Assembly (NCBI GenBank): GCA_958295665.1 | Contig: OY282558.1 | Location: 336,695,106 to 336,759,105 of the forward strand | DNA length: 64,000 nt | Source of the DNA: Tipula vernalis | Lineage: Eukaryota; Arthropoda; Insecta; Diptera; Tipulidae | Direction: 5' to 3' | Shown: positions 10,574 to 21,442 of the stretch, one piece after another | Numbering within the stretch: position 1 is the first letter of the stretch | How the letters are laid out: each line of letters opens with the position of its first letter | Position numbers and translations under genes: made by a program | The notes under the pieces: model-generated | Told to the model about the DNA's origin: nothing | What the model saw: the letters and a program-made list of their open reading frames with translations, nothing else | The model's database searches: none

Positions 10574-11095
10574 GCCGATTTAGACGTACCAACATTTTTT
10601 TCCCAACAAAAAATGAAGATATTAGTATATTACGATTTTCATTTGTAAGACAAGAACAAAAAAATAATCCAACAAAATATTGTTGGGTTTTTTTTCTTTT
10701 TTTTTTCCAACAATGTTACTATAAAAACAAATTTGACTATAAAATATACTCGACCCGAGTATATTTTATAGTAACAAACAACAACAAACACAATAAAAAT
10801 GGCGATTTGAGAAATTTTTATTGCGCTTTATTTTATTTTTTAAAAATTTTAGTAATAAAATAAATTTACGTTCGAAAATTATTCATTTCACGCGGAAAAC
10901 CCATAATTTTGCCAAATAAACTAGTATCACCGCGGTATTTATCAAAAATTATATCGTCGATTTTATAGCGCCAAAAAATTATGGTATGACGAGATTTTTG
11001 TTGTATACTTTTCTCTTTTTATCGCGTGTACATTTTTTTGTATTGCGTGTAGCTCTAAGTGTCAACAAAAAAAATGTTGGTACGTCTAAATCGGC
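10574..11095. mobile_element. Tc1/mariner-type MITE copy 1, 522 bp, TA duplication
   Basis: Near-perfect 28-29-bp TIRs start GCCGATTTAGACGTACCAAC, with TA at 10572-10573 and 11096-11097. The centre (near 10737-10773) is a palindrome, ACTATAAAATATACTCG, a 3-base spacer, then its mirror. The interior is shared with the copy at 16.5 kb. Non-coding. Confidence 0.8.
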
Positions 11096-11229
11096 TATAA
11101 TTTGCATTTTGATTTATATACCAATTAATATTCCAGTTACCAAAGTAAGACGGCAATAAAATAATATGAGAATGATAAAAAAAAATCGTTACAAAAAAAT
11201 TAAAAAGAAAAATTCTTTCTGTATACATT

Positions 11230-11696
11230 GGGCGCATCTAGCACACGTAGAGTCTACATTTGAGATAGTCTAAAATGTAGACTAATCTTATTTGTAGACT
11301 CTACATGTGCTGGATGTAAATATCTACGTATCTATTTTGGTTTTTGTATTGGATAACTTGTTGAAATTTCGTAATAAATTAAATTGACATTTTTCTGTGA
11401 GTTGTTTTTAATTTTTACCAAATAATTAAATTGGAGGAAGTTTTAAAAAAATTGAATCCTGTTGATAATCCTCCATGTTTATTTTTGGTTTATAAACATG
11501 AACTAGTAATACAAATGTCAAAAAAAAATCCAAGTCTCAAACCAAAATAATCTACATAAAAATGTAGACTAAAATTTTTAGTCTCACTAAAACTCGTATA
11601 GTCTACATATTTTTACTGAGATTTTTTGCATCCAGCACATGTAGACTTGTAGAGTCTACGTATTTTCGGTAGACTCTACGTGTGCTAGATGCGCCC
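11230..11696. mobile_element. Harbinger-type MITE, 467 bp, ATT duplication
   Basis: Outer TIRs are GGGCGCATCTAGCACACGTA and onward (about 28 bp), with ATT at 11227-11229 and 11697-11699. Subterminal direct and inverted copies of TAGAGTCTAC and TGTAGACT are frequent. The first ~130 bp align by eye with the start of the Harbinger element at 32016, so this is probably its deletion derivative. Confidence 0.8.
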
Positions 11697-12148
11697 ATTG
11701 TTTATAGTTTAAAAATTAAATAATTATGTCAAAAATAGTTTCTAAGATTTTTTAATTACAAAAATAGTTTTTTAATGCCTCAGAAGTTGACCAATAAGTC
11801 GAAATATAAGGTTAAAAACTGTTAAGTTTTTTTTAATTAAATATTGGGTTTTATTTAAAATAAGCGGAAATTAAAATATTTAAATAAAATGACTGTTGCA
11901 CATGATTCGTTTTTATTGGTTTAGATTTTACTCTCTTTTAGTTTCATAGTATGCGAATGTTTATGTTTTCTACACTGTATTCACAACCATATATATATAC
12001 GCTGTCATTTCACAAATATATTCATCAGTATAGATACTTCTACAGCATTAGTATACATTTGATTGGGCTTTCTAAAGAGAGAATTTTAGCAGGTTATGTC
12101 CTTAACTATTCATGCTCTTCATGCTCTTTTTAGTTTTTCGTATAGTTA

Positions 12149-12580
12149 AGGCTGAGGCACATAGGTTTCGTTTCGTTTCGTTCCGTTTCGTTTCGTTTCG
12201 TTTTCTAGCCGGCACCCTGGCACAACAGTTTCGTTTCGTTTCGTTTTTTTTTTCTATTATTTGACGGAAATTTGATTTATTTGATGAAAATGCATTTTAT
12301 ATTATTTATATTATAACTCAAGCACGAAAATTTATTTACGTATTTTCTTTTATTTAATCACAATAAAAATAATCACAAAAAACTTTTTACCTAAAACGTC
12401 AAAACGAATATATTGAGGTTATGGTTTAAGTTTTTATTGAAATTTGATCAACTCTTTCGGTTCGTTTCGTCCCTGAACTTATCATTGTGACAATGTTTTC
12501 GGTTTTCCATATGTTTTGACATATCCAATTTATAAGGCGGAACGAAACGAAACCGAAACGAAACCTATGTGCCTCAGCCT
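12149..12580. mobile_element. MITE, 432 bp, with TTTCG repeats in the TIRs, TTA duplication
   Basis: TIRs start AGGCTGAGGCACATAGGTTT and run into (TTTCG)n on both ends, in opposite orientation. TTA is at 12146-12148 and 12581-12583. The left end carries about ten TTTCG/TTCCG pentamers in two blocks. Non-coding. Confidence 0.8.
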
Positions 12581-13110
12581 TTATTTTGTGTTCTTTGTTG
12601 AGATTAGGGTTTCGTATACGAATGAAATTTTTAAAGGGACACGAAGATGACGATGTTTGAAAAAAAATCAATTGACTAAAATGCAAAATTGTGTATTAAA
12701 ATTTTATTAATTTCAATTAAAATTGTGTACAACCTGCAATTCGATATATTTAATTTCAAGTTATTTATATTTATAAAAAACAAATTTCGTTTAAATTGAT
12801 AATAAAGACGATGTAAAATAATGAATTTGAAAATCTCATATGATTTTGTTTACGTTCCATATGGCATTGGAAAAATGTATAAAATGCATGTAGTAGTTAG
12901 CAAGATAAACAGAAAATAAAGGAATAAGAAAAAAGAGTTTTAATAATAGGTACATACATATGCATGTGACGCTGAACGTAAAAAAGGTTTCGTAAAACAT
13001 CATTATCAATTTCAAATACAGCTTGTTAAAACAAATTGCGATTACTCTCGATTTGTTTAAATTTATCAAATTTTCAACAGAATTTTTTGAAGGCTTTAAT
13101 ATTAAAATGA

Positions 13111-13238
13111 ATTAAATCAGTCAAGTATTGTGAGAGTACAGTTAACATTATGTATTTTGAATGTATTTCAGTGTAAGTATTTTTTAGTAACCTTTACATA
13201 ATGTAAGCTGTACTTGCACAATATTTGATTGATTTAAT
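13111..13238. repeat. Imperfect hairpin, 44-bp arms
   Basis: Arms 13111-13154 and 13195-13238 pair with about six mismatches around a 40-base loop. Size and imperfection resemble a small MITE or a miRNA-like precursor; nothing in the sequence decides which. Confidence 0.6.
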
Positions 13239-13717
13239 TAAGTTTTTAATAAAAAATTTATCTGCTTTTGCAACACGAAATCTAAAAAAATAATAAACAA
13301 ACATGTTAAGTTAAAACTAAAGAAATACATATTTTTATTATACAATAATAGAACTTTACTAAAAGTAGAATATTCAAAAAATATTTACAACGAACAACAC
13401 GGTATGTATTGTTAATTCTCCTGCTTCATAGCAAGTGAAATATTCTCACACTTGAGCATAAGCATCAAAAAATTTTCTCGATTTCAACTGATTTCAACCG
13501 ATTGGCTTATTTTTGATACTTACCGTCACAAAACGATACACTAATACAAACAACAAAAATGACAGAACACAATAACAAAACGTATCTTATACTCCTAGTA
13601 CGTATACAAAATTCTCATGAGGCAGTGAGGAAATTTGGGACCAAAATTTATATACAGTTTAAGATAAATTTAGCTAAGATAAATTTAGCAAGTACATATT
13701 ATCACAGAAGAAAGATT

Positions 13718-14016
13718 AACCAGAATAGACATTGCGTGGACCAAATTTTTTTTTCATCTTACCTTATTTTTTGGACATTGAAGTATAATTATTTTTGAAT
13801 ATTATAGTAATTATTACAAATTATGTTGTTAAAACAAAACTTGTCAAATAATTTCACTAACTACACTGTTAAGGATTCTCAATTTTTATTATTTCAAGTC
13901 AAAACCAGTAAACCAAAGAATACATAACCCAACTTTCTCTTACCTTCGGCAAATCAAGGTCAAAAATATGAGTCCAAATTTTTCCATACAAAAACAGCGT
14001 TATGTCTCTTCTGGTT
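13718..14016. repeat. Weak inverted repeat (possible MITE ends)
   Basis: AACCAGAATAGACATTGCGT at 13718 pairs with the reverse complement of 13997-14016 at 16 of 20 positions. No TSD. Confidence 0.3.
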
Positions 14017-14407
14017 GTATTCTGTGATATTATTTTAATTCGTCAGAGCCAATTTTTGAAAAATATATTTTAGAAATAATTTAATTTTAATATTTCTGCA
14101 ATTAATATTTATTTAGTACCAATATAGCCTTCTTGTATATTGTTGTTAAATATATGTAGAACACTTTTATATAAATGTTTTACAATATTTTTTCTTTTTT
14201 CTTTGAAAAACTGGAAGCTAAAAAACATCATTTTTACTATGGATTCCTATGGAAATCAGTGAATAGTTATACCACTAGAAAAGCTTCTACAAAATCCTTC
14301 ATCTTGATTATGGCTCTACACTCTAGAAGGGTCTGCTGGAACACGTACAACTCCAGCTTAGTGTAAATCAAGCCTCAACGAACATTATACAAAGTTAGTT
14401 TATCACG

Positions 14408-14523
14408 GAATATGAAGCACTTGAGCACATGAGGAAAATGCTAACTACTGAAAATGATACAACGGAAAACAACTATTATCTGCCACATCACTTCGTCGTA
14501 CGAAAAGACGTTTTCAATAATTA
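14408..14523 (+). pseudogene. BEL/Pao reverse transcriptase scrap
   Basis: The frame EYEALEHMRKML followed by YYLPHHFVVRKD matches the start of the BEL/Pao RT (the YYxPHHxV block). It is only about 38 codons and the RT core is absent. Confidence 0.6.
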
Positions 14524-14889
14524 GTTTAAAATACAAAAAATTATAATTATGTTAAAAAAAAATTCACAATAAATTAAATTGATTGACATTTAATTTTCAT
14601 TAATTTATTAATTTATTTTTTTCATTTTGGTCGGTTCATCGGATTTGACATAACATTTAATGGAATGAAGTTAGGGTCATAAGTAATTGAACAGTAGTAT
14701 CACGATATTTATTAACGTTTGCCCGAGGAAACACTAGGACTATGATTAGTTTGTTCCTCTTTTTCGCTTGATTGTTTTTACAGAAACTAGTCAGTCAATG
14801 CTCAACATTTTTAGACTGAAAACTCTTACCTATATGGATTTTTTTGTTGGGAGGGAAATGCCTAACCCCCAAGATTATCCAAACACATA

Positions 14890-15428
14890 GGACGCGTTCA
14901 AAGTTTGTAATAATTATTAAAGCTGTATTATTTATGACATTATTTTATATGCAATCAAGTTATCACAGCCACTACGTCTTGTAAATTTGACACTTCTGTA
15001 ATAATATTCATAAACAAAAGCGCGAAATAACAATAATTAAGCCGTATTACGTTAATTTATTTCTTAAAAAAATAGTACAAATAAAACATATTACAAAAGC
15101 TGTATTTTGTTGAGAAAAAATTAATTCGAATTATTTCGGAGTTATTTTTTTCTTAACAAAATAAGCCGCGAAATATTTTTTCGATTTAATTTTTATATTC
15201 TATGTTGATATTTCTTCTGTTTTTCATTCAAGCAGTTACGTATTTTACTTGTTCGGGCTCGAATTAAATAACTCAAATTTTTTGTTCGAATTATTTAATT
15301 CCTGTCACGTGCAATTGTTGCTGTAAATTTCTCAACAAAATATAGCTAAAATATGGAAGAGAAAATTATTCCTCTCCTATCAAAATTATTACAAAAAAAA
15401 AAAATTATCACAAACTTTGAACACGTCC
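14890..15428. mobile_element. MITE, 539 bp, ATA duplication, hosting a nested MITE
   Basis: TIRs GGACGCGTTCAAAGTTTGTA and, from the right, GGACGTGTTCAAAGTTTGTG; ATA at 14887-14889 and 15429-15431. A second MITE (15099-15346) sits inside. Confidence 0.7.
15099..15346 (+). mobile_element. 248-bp MITE, copy A
   Basis: TIRs GCTGTATTTTGTTGAGAAA / GCTATATTTTGTTGAGAAA. A second copy of exactly the same length, in opposite orientation, lies at 20409-20656. The 5' flank is AA rather than TA, so the target duplication is clear only in copy B. Confidence 0.75.
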
Positions 15429-15431
15429 ATA

Positions 15432-16484
15432 GACGCAGTTTGACGTTTATTCACATTCATTAAAAATTTATTTGGCAACGATTAAACCGAAATTCGAATT
15501 TAAAACCAAATAATGTTTCAAATAATGCAATAGAGCTCATGAAAATGGCAATGATGCTATTTACCATGAGTAATTTATTGACATAAATCGAAATTTTGGA
15601 AAAAACGAAAAAGATCAACGCACAGATGGTGGATTCGACCAACAACAAACATTCAAAAGCATTAGTGTAACACTTCTTTATTGAAATATTTTTTATAATA
15701 GCCGAAGACCTATAAAATATTTATGTTTAAATAAAAATAATTTAAAAATACAATAAATATTTAAATTTGATAAATTGTAAATTCAGCGAGAATAAAATAT
15801 TTTTAAAGAAATTTTTTAAATAAAATTTTATTTTCATAACTTACTTCAAGGTAGGCCATTTTTAACTAAATGTCATTTGAAGCGTAAAAAAATAGAAATT
15901 TTAATATTTTTTGAGTGTCTTTTGCACTATATACGCATATAGTAGAGTTAAAAAAACAACAAAAAAATTAAAGAAAAATTCGTGCACCAATATTAAAAAA
16001 CATTCATTTTAATTTTTTCAATTAAATTTATTATTTTATTTTAAATATCTTATTTATTAAGATTTTAATTAATTAATTTTAATAATAAATTTTTGTTTTG
16101 GTATTTATTTTTTTATTTTTTCGAAAAAATTACTCCAACATTTTGGTGGTCTATCCCGTAATTTTCATGGAGTTTGATTGAAAATTACAATTTTTTAGAC
16201 ATAATATCGCTGGAAAAATGACAATAACATATATGGCGATCAACAAAAAAAATAATCAATCTTATGATCATCTGAAATGATATTTTGTTACATTTTTTTT
16301 TTTACTCGGTTTCAATCCTATTTGAACTCTGCATATGTTTAACTCTGCAGTATATATACCTAGAGTTGGTTAGAAAATAACTCGATTCCTTATATAGTGA
16401 GAGTTAAACTAGGATTAAACTCTACTCGACTCGCAGCATATACAATATACATATATGTGTTCGCTAATATGAAACTACAAACTA
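15432..16484. other. No gene seen
   Basis: Strongly AT-rich with long A and T runs; no supported coding frame or element ends. Confidence 0.4.
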
Positions 16485-17164
16485 GCGTGATTTACACGTT
16501 CCAACAATGTTTCCCCAAAAAAAAATGAAGAGATTAGTATATCGCGAATTCCATTTGAAAGACAAGAACAAATATATAAACAAACAAAATTTTGTTGGAC
16601 TTGTTTCCATAAAAATTTTTTTTGACTATAAAATATACTCGACCCGAGTATATTTTATGGAAACAAACAACAACAAACACATTAAAAATGGCGATTTGTA
16701 AAATTTTTATAGCGCTTTATTTTTATTTTTTTAAATTTTTATTTAAAAATTAAAATTTACGTTCGAACAATTTTCATTTTAGCCAAGAAAAGTCGTAATT
16801 TTGATAAATGAAGTGGTATCGCTGAGGCATTCGCCAAAAATTACATTGTCGATTTTATACCGCCAAAAAATTATAGCTTGCCCGACATTTTTGTTTTATT
16901 TTTTTATAAATTTTTGTTTAAAAATGGAAGTTTACTTTCGAAAAGCTTTATTTTAGCCAGAAAAGTTGTAATTTTGAAACATAAAGTTGTATTATCGCCC
17001 TATTCGACATCGTAGATTTTATACCGCCACAAAGTTATAGCATGACCGACATTTTCGTTTTATACTTTTCTCTTTTTATCGCATGTAAATATTTTCTATT
17101 GTGTGTAGCTCTAAGTCTCAACAAAAAAAGTTGGAAAAACATTGTTGGAACGTGTAAATCACGC
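16485..17164. mobile_element. Tc1/mariner-type MITE copy 2, 680 bp, internally duplicated
   Basis: TIRs GCGTGATTTACACGTTCCAA on both ends. The body is homologous to the MITE at 10574-11095, including the central ACTATAAAATATACTCG palindrome. It is longer because a segment of about 170 bp is tandemly duplicated (about 16753-16898 and 16927-17071). TA precedes the left end; the right end has TA displaced by one base. Confidence 0.75.
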
Positions 17165-17239
17165 ATAAATGTATTTTAATTTTAGCGGTGCTTCGAACGG
17201 CGTCTATGTGTTTGGGGCATAAAATGCCGAAACAGTTTA

Positions 17240-17470
17240 AGCTGCGTTTTTTTATTCGCAACGGATAGCTGCTATCGAGAGCCGTCATATTAAATGTAGC
17301 TCCCGATAGTGCTCCGTATAAATAGGTAAAGCCAAATATTTTTTATATCAAGTTTTCGCTAAACAATTGAATTAAAAATGATAGTTTGATGTTAAATAAG
17401 TTTAGTTTACAGCGTAGAAAAATGACGGCTCTCGATAGCAGCTATCGGGAGCGAATAAAAAAACACAGCT
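17240..17470. mobile_element. MITE, 231 bp, ~46-bp TIRs, TTA duplication
   Basis: Left AGCTGCGTTTTTTTATTCGC and right (reverse complement) AGCTGTGTTTTTTTATTCGC continue as inverted repeats through GATAGCTGCTATCGAGAGCC. TTA at 17237-17239 and 17471-17473. Confidence 0.8.
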
Positions 17471-17599
17471 TTAGCTTTCCATTCAGCGAACTATATTAGT
17501 ACTAATTTCCATTTGTTGTTCGAAAATTTTATACTGACATCTACCAAACAATAGGTTCGGTGCGGTTGTTCACTATTTTTCAAGCGGGAGATACATGTG

Positions 17600-18013
17600 G
17601 TTTTCCTGTTGCAACAAAAAACAGATTCGGAGTCGAATCCGAGTTGAAAAATGACAGTTTTTTGACGTTTTAACTGGAACAGCCAAAAATCCGGATTCTG
17701 CGATTTTTTGTTTTTTATATGGTGAATATACGTATTAATTGTCAAATTCTATTTTTATAATTAGATTGTTAATACTGATGAATTTTTCCGTAAATTAATA
17801 AATAATTTATTGTAATCATGTTATTTGTTAATTATTTTACTGTTTTTTAAATATATTTTTCCGCATATTTATTTTGATGTTTAAATGACATTTCGATGAC
17901 ATTTAAATGTAATTGTGTTAGTAATCGCTCCGAAAAATTTTACCGAGCGACGAATGACAGCTGCTGTCACTTGGGTTTCGCTCCGAATCTGTTTTTTGTT
18001 GCAACAGGAAAAC
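17600..18013. mobile_element. MITE-like element, 414 bp, 33-bp perfect TIRs
   Basis: 17600-17632 and 17981-18013 are exact reverse complements (starting GTTTTCCTGTTGCAACAAAA). No clear TSD. Confidence 0.7.
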
Positions 18014-18266
18014 GACAACAGAATTTAGTTTATGTGTTGGGATTTGTACTGTATCAAAATTTATAGAATTTTATTTGACATTTCATTTGAAAACAAATAT
18101 TTTTTGTGTTGATTCTGTATTCCATAAAACATTCTTTACATTAAATAAACATAATTAAGGTAAGATTAGCAATGTAAAATTTTTATTAAATTACATACTA
18201 CATAGTATTAAATATTGTAGTGAATAAACATTTAACTGTAGCTTTACGTTTAAGACGTCATAAACG

Positions 18267-19401
18267 ATGAATGATGAAAAATACCAATGGTCCAAAGAAG
18301 ACACATTAAAGTTAATAAAATTGTACAAAAGTTTTCCATATCTGTGGGACTCAAGCCTGCCAGACCATCGCGACAAAGGAAAACGTGCTAGTGCCATGGT
18401 GAAAATTGCAAAAGATTTTAAAACAAGTGTACCAGAAATACAACGAAAACTTCATAATTTGCGGTGCTCGTTTAATCAAGAGATCCGACGATTAAAGGGT
18501 AAAAAAACTTTTAGTAATTGGGAATATTTTGACAGCATGTATTTTGTCGCAGGACAACATAAAAGAAGATCATTTCCTTCAATACCTAGTAGTCTGGTAA
18601 TTATGAAATATTTATGGTGGAAGGCAATTAATTATTGAGCGCACCCAGGGGCGCCTATTTATGAATACGATACGAATACGAAAGAATAACATTCTTATTT
18701 GAATTGAATCATATTCGCTCGTTTCTTATTTAAACCAAATACGAATCATACATTCTAATTCGTTTCTTATTCAGAAATAGTCACCCCTCAGCACAGTGCG
18801 GCCTCGCTAAAAATACAAGTATATCACACTTTTTACGTGGTATAAAATAAATTTTTTAGTGAGGTCTCAATGTCCGCTCATTATTTTATTCATCTCAACC
18901 GGTTTTGTTAAATTTTAGGAATTGCGAAGCTTTAAATTTGAAGAGGCGGGCGAAGCAAATAATAGCAGAAATTCAGTCGGTGACGAAATTGTCGTATTCA
19001 ATGGTTTAAAAAACGAAACTGATAAGGTTGAAAAGAGAAAAGTAGATTGCATGTTAGCGGAAAATGATTGTTCGAGGAATAGAATTTGTCAAGCTGCTGA
19101 ACCACGATATGATGATAATCAAACGTTTGGAAACTTTGTTGGATCGGAATTAAGAGGTTTATCGTGTCCTTATAAAAAAGAAGATCTAAAACGAATGATA
19201 CTTCAAAGTATTTTAACTGTTACTGATTATGCGTATGTTTCTCCCGCATTGAAACATTTGGATTCTCATGCTGATCAAAATTCATCTTCATTGCATAGTA
19301 TAGTATCGGTTGAGTCTTTGAATGATTCGGATTTGGTAACTGTAGATTCTATCAATGGTCATGAGTTTCATGTTAATAAAAATGTTAAATTAGAAATGTA
19401 G
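18267..19401 (+). CDS. MADF-domain DNA-binding protein, two exons
   Basis: Probable sequence-specific DNA-binding protein. Exons 18267-18596 and 18919-19401 join in phase 0 (donor GTAATT after 18596, acceptor TTTTAG ending 18918), giving about 270 residues. The MADF (Myb/SANT-like) domain spans about residues 10-92: TLKLIKLYKSFPYLWD, the SVPEIQRKLHNLRCSFNQEI helix and WEYFDSMYFV. The C-terminal part contains FVGSELRGL and KKEDLKRMILQSI, which resembles the BESS-type tail seen in many MADF proteins. The ATG is the first in the open frame, and AATAAA lies at 19454-19459, about 50 bases after the stop. No internal stop. The intron carries a MITE-like insertion. MADF genes occur both as host regulators and as transposon accessory genes; I see no TIRs bracketing this one. 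Confidence 0.8.
18648..18787. mobile_element. MITE-like inverted repeat inside the MADF gene intron, 140 bp
   Basis: GGGGCGCCTATTTATGAATA at the left pairs with GGGGTGACTATTTCTGAATA from the right, continuing for about 35 bases with mismatches. No exact TSD. Confidence 0.55.
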
Positions 19402-19459
19402 GATTATGAGGAGACTGTCGTATGTTATTTTTCTTTTAATTAAGTCGGTTTATAATAAA

Positions 19460-19869
19460 CTTTTTTATGTATGTACTTTATTTTAATTTAAAATTATTGA
19501 CTTATCCATTAATAACAAATTATTTACGGAGGCTTCAAAAATTCTGCAATTGTCTATCAAAAATCGAAAACTGAACATTGATCCATTTCGTAAAAATATA
19601 TTCTTGAAACTCGATTATGTAGGCTTGAGTAAAACTTTGTAAGGTACTTTTTTTTCGATCTGTATAAACAAATAATGCGATAAGAAGCTACTGTGAATAT
19701 TAATTCGACACATTCGACATGGAATAGTGCTGTTCTAGATAACCAATAGGTAACCATGCCTAACATGATCGAATTTTTGATGGACCCGCCACAGGCCACA
19801 TACTAAATGAACAGTATCGACGCCAATTAGGTTTAAATTGCATAATATAATATAAATACCAAAGATACT
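19460..19869. other. No gene identified
   Basis: A minus-strand open stretch at 19557-19799 has no recognisable motif and lacks a supported start. It may be decayed coding DNA. Confidence 0.3.
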
Positions 19870-20401
19870 TTCTTATTGCCGAATGATACAGGAAAACATT
19901 GACACTTGTTTGTTTGGAATGCCCAGTTCAAATAACCATACCACAAAGCACAAATGCTGACATGATCAATATGTAGTAAACGACGGTCGCGCAAACACCG
20001 TGTGGGAGTGTAGATATTGAAACGTGCAAGTAATTTGTCACAATCTATTCGGGAAGTCAGGACATCGTGAACGAAAATAAAAAATGCAAGTGCTCATTGA
20101 AATAAGGTGGGAAAATCCACGAAAAGGGCACACAGAACAAATGCTTCTGAACGCTCTTAATTCTATCTGAATGGCACTTATAAAATGGGGACCAGATCTG
20201 AGAAGCGTATTATAGAACGGAACGAACAAAGGATAAGTGCAGAGTTTTCAGTGTGAGCGGGCCGCAAAAGTCTTTACAATTGCGCTTAGTGAAACCTAAC
20301 ATAATAAAAACTTTTGTAATAATACAATCAATGTGTTTAGTAAGAGTTAGATCACAAGAAAAGGTTGTACCTAAGTCGAACATGAAATCAACTCTATCCA
20401 C
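19870..20401 (-). pseudogene. LINE reverse-transcriptase C-terminal fragment
   Basis: Minus strand: DLGTTFSCDLTLTKHIDCII, MLGFTKRNCKDF, LTLKTLHLSFVRSVL, then out of frame YASQIWSPFYKCHSDRI and RIDCDKLLARFNIYTPTRCL. This is the post-palm RT region of a Jockey/CR1-like non-LTR element with at least two frame changes. It is cut at 20401, next to the MITE at 20409. Confidence 0.8.
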
Positions 20402-20408
20402 AGCATTA

Positions 20409-20656
20409 GCTGTATTTTGTTGAGAAATTTACAACAACAATTGCACGTGACAGGAATTAAATAATCCGAACAAAAAATTTGAGTTATTTAATTCTAGCTC
20501 GAACAAATAAAATACGTAACCGCTTGAATGAAAAACTAGAGAAATAACAACATAGAATATAATAATTAAATCGAAAAAATATTTCGCGGCTTATTCTGTT
20601 AAGAAAAAAATAACTCCAAAATAATTCGAATTAATTTTTTCTCAACAAAATACAGC
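20409..20656 (-). mobile_element. 248-bp MITE, copy B (inverted relative to copy A), TA duplication
   Basis: TIRs GCTGTATTTTGTTGAGAAAT and its partner; TA at 20407-20408 and 20657-20658. Same family and length as 15099-15346, read in the other direction. Confidence 0.8.
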
Positions 20657-20661
20657 TATTA

Positions 20662-20957
20662 TTGACGATTGTAAAAGTAGAGAAAGCGCCTCTCGAGGAA
20701 AAAAATTAAAATGAGGCAACAGGCAATATGACATTTCTCATAAATGCGACAAAAGAAATTTTTGCAATCCGGCAATTAAAAATGGTTTTTATAATCCAAA
20801 ATTGGAATTATTTACAATTATTATCAATCTGGTAGGTAAAAATTGTGTTTACAGTTCAAAATTGGAATTGTTTCCAACCATTTCGAACGTCAAATTAGCA
20901 GCTACCTCAGTTTAAAAATTTTCCAGTAGGTGGAATCTGTGATGCTCCAATCGTCAA
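20662..20957 (+). mobile_element. 296-bp MITE with TTGACGATTG ends, copy 1
   Basis: Ends TTGACGATTG / CAATCGTCAA, with TTA on both sides (20659-20661, 20958-20960). The body is repeated in inverted orientation at 22208-22502 with moderate divergence. It lies exactly at the 5' break of the outer gypsy element. Confidence 0.75.
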
Positions 20958-20981
20958 TTACATAAAAAATATTGCTGAAGA

Positions 20982-21337
20982 ATGACAAAATCCAGAATAC
21001 AAGTTACTTTAAATAGATTTCTTATGGATTATCGTAATACACCTCATTGCACGACTGGGAGTCCACCAGCAAAAGACTTGTTGGGTTTTAGTCCAAAAAT
21101 AAAGTTGGATCTTCTCAGGCCAGCTAGTGACGAGACACAGTTTGAAGAAACGACTAAAACGTTTAGTGAAAATTGAAAATTGAGATCGACACGAAAAGGA
21201 AAACGTAGAGTAATAGAACGAAATTTTAAAGTTAACGACTCAGTAATCGTACGTAGTTTCACAAATCCCAATCATCGCAGCTGGTAGAATGCCACAGTGA
21301 CCAAAGTTTTAGGGTCGCGAACCTATTTATATGCTTT
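20982..21337 (+). pseudogene. Gypsy Y integrase C-terminal region, first half
   Basis: FLMDYRNTPHCTTG, PPAKDLLGFSPK and LDLLRP are the integrase post-catalytic block; NDSVIVRSFTNPNHRSW and TVTKVLGSRTYL are the SH3-like C-terminal domain. Two stop codons interrupt it. The frame leads into the TSD of inner element X. Confidence 0.8.
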
Positions 21338-21442
21338 TGATATAAACTGTGCGTTTACATGACTTTGACTTCACATAAAATATGAAATGTATGTAGGGTT
21401 TTAGTAGGTTAGAGAAAAGGACTGTCAAAGAAGGTAGCATAA

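Larger units (their letters stand above)
9267..12105. repeat. Inverted repeat ends about 2.8 kb apart
   Basis: ATAACCTGCTAAAATTCTCT continuing to CTTTAGAAAGCC at about 9269-9302 recurs in reverse complement at about 12068-12101 (GGCTTTCTAAAGAGAGAATT and so on). A third, shorter copy (ATAACCTGCTAAAATTCT) lies in direct orientation near 9537. The interval holds the zinc-finger remnant and two MITEs. Either the ends of one large element or independent insertions of one MITE family. Confidence 0.55.
12584..14407. other. Non-coding stretch with two small inverted repeats
   Basis: AT-rich; apart from the hairpin at 13111-13238 and the weak inverted repeat at 13718-14016 I see no gene or element. 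Confidence 0.4.
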
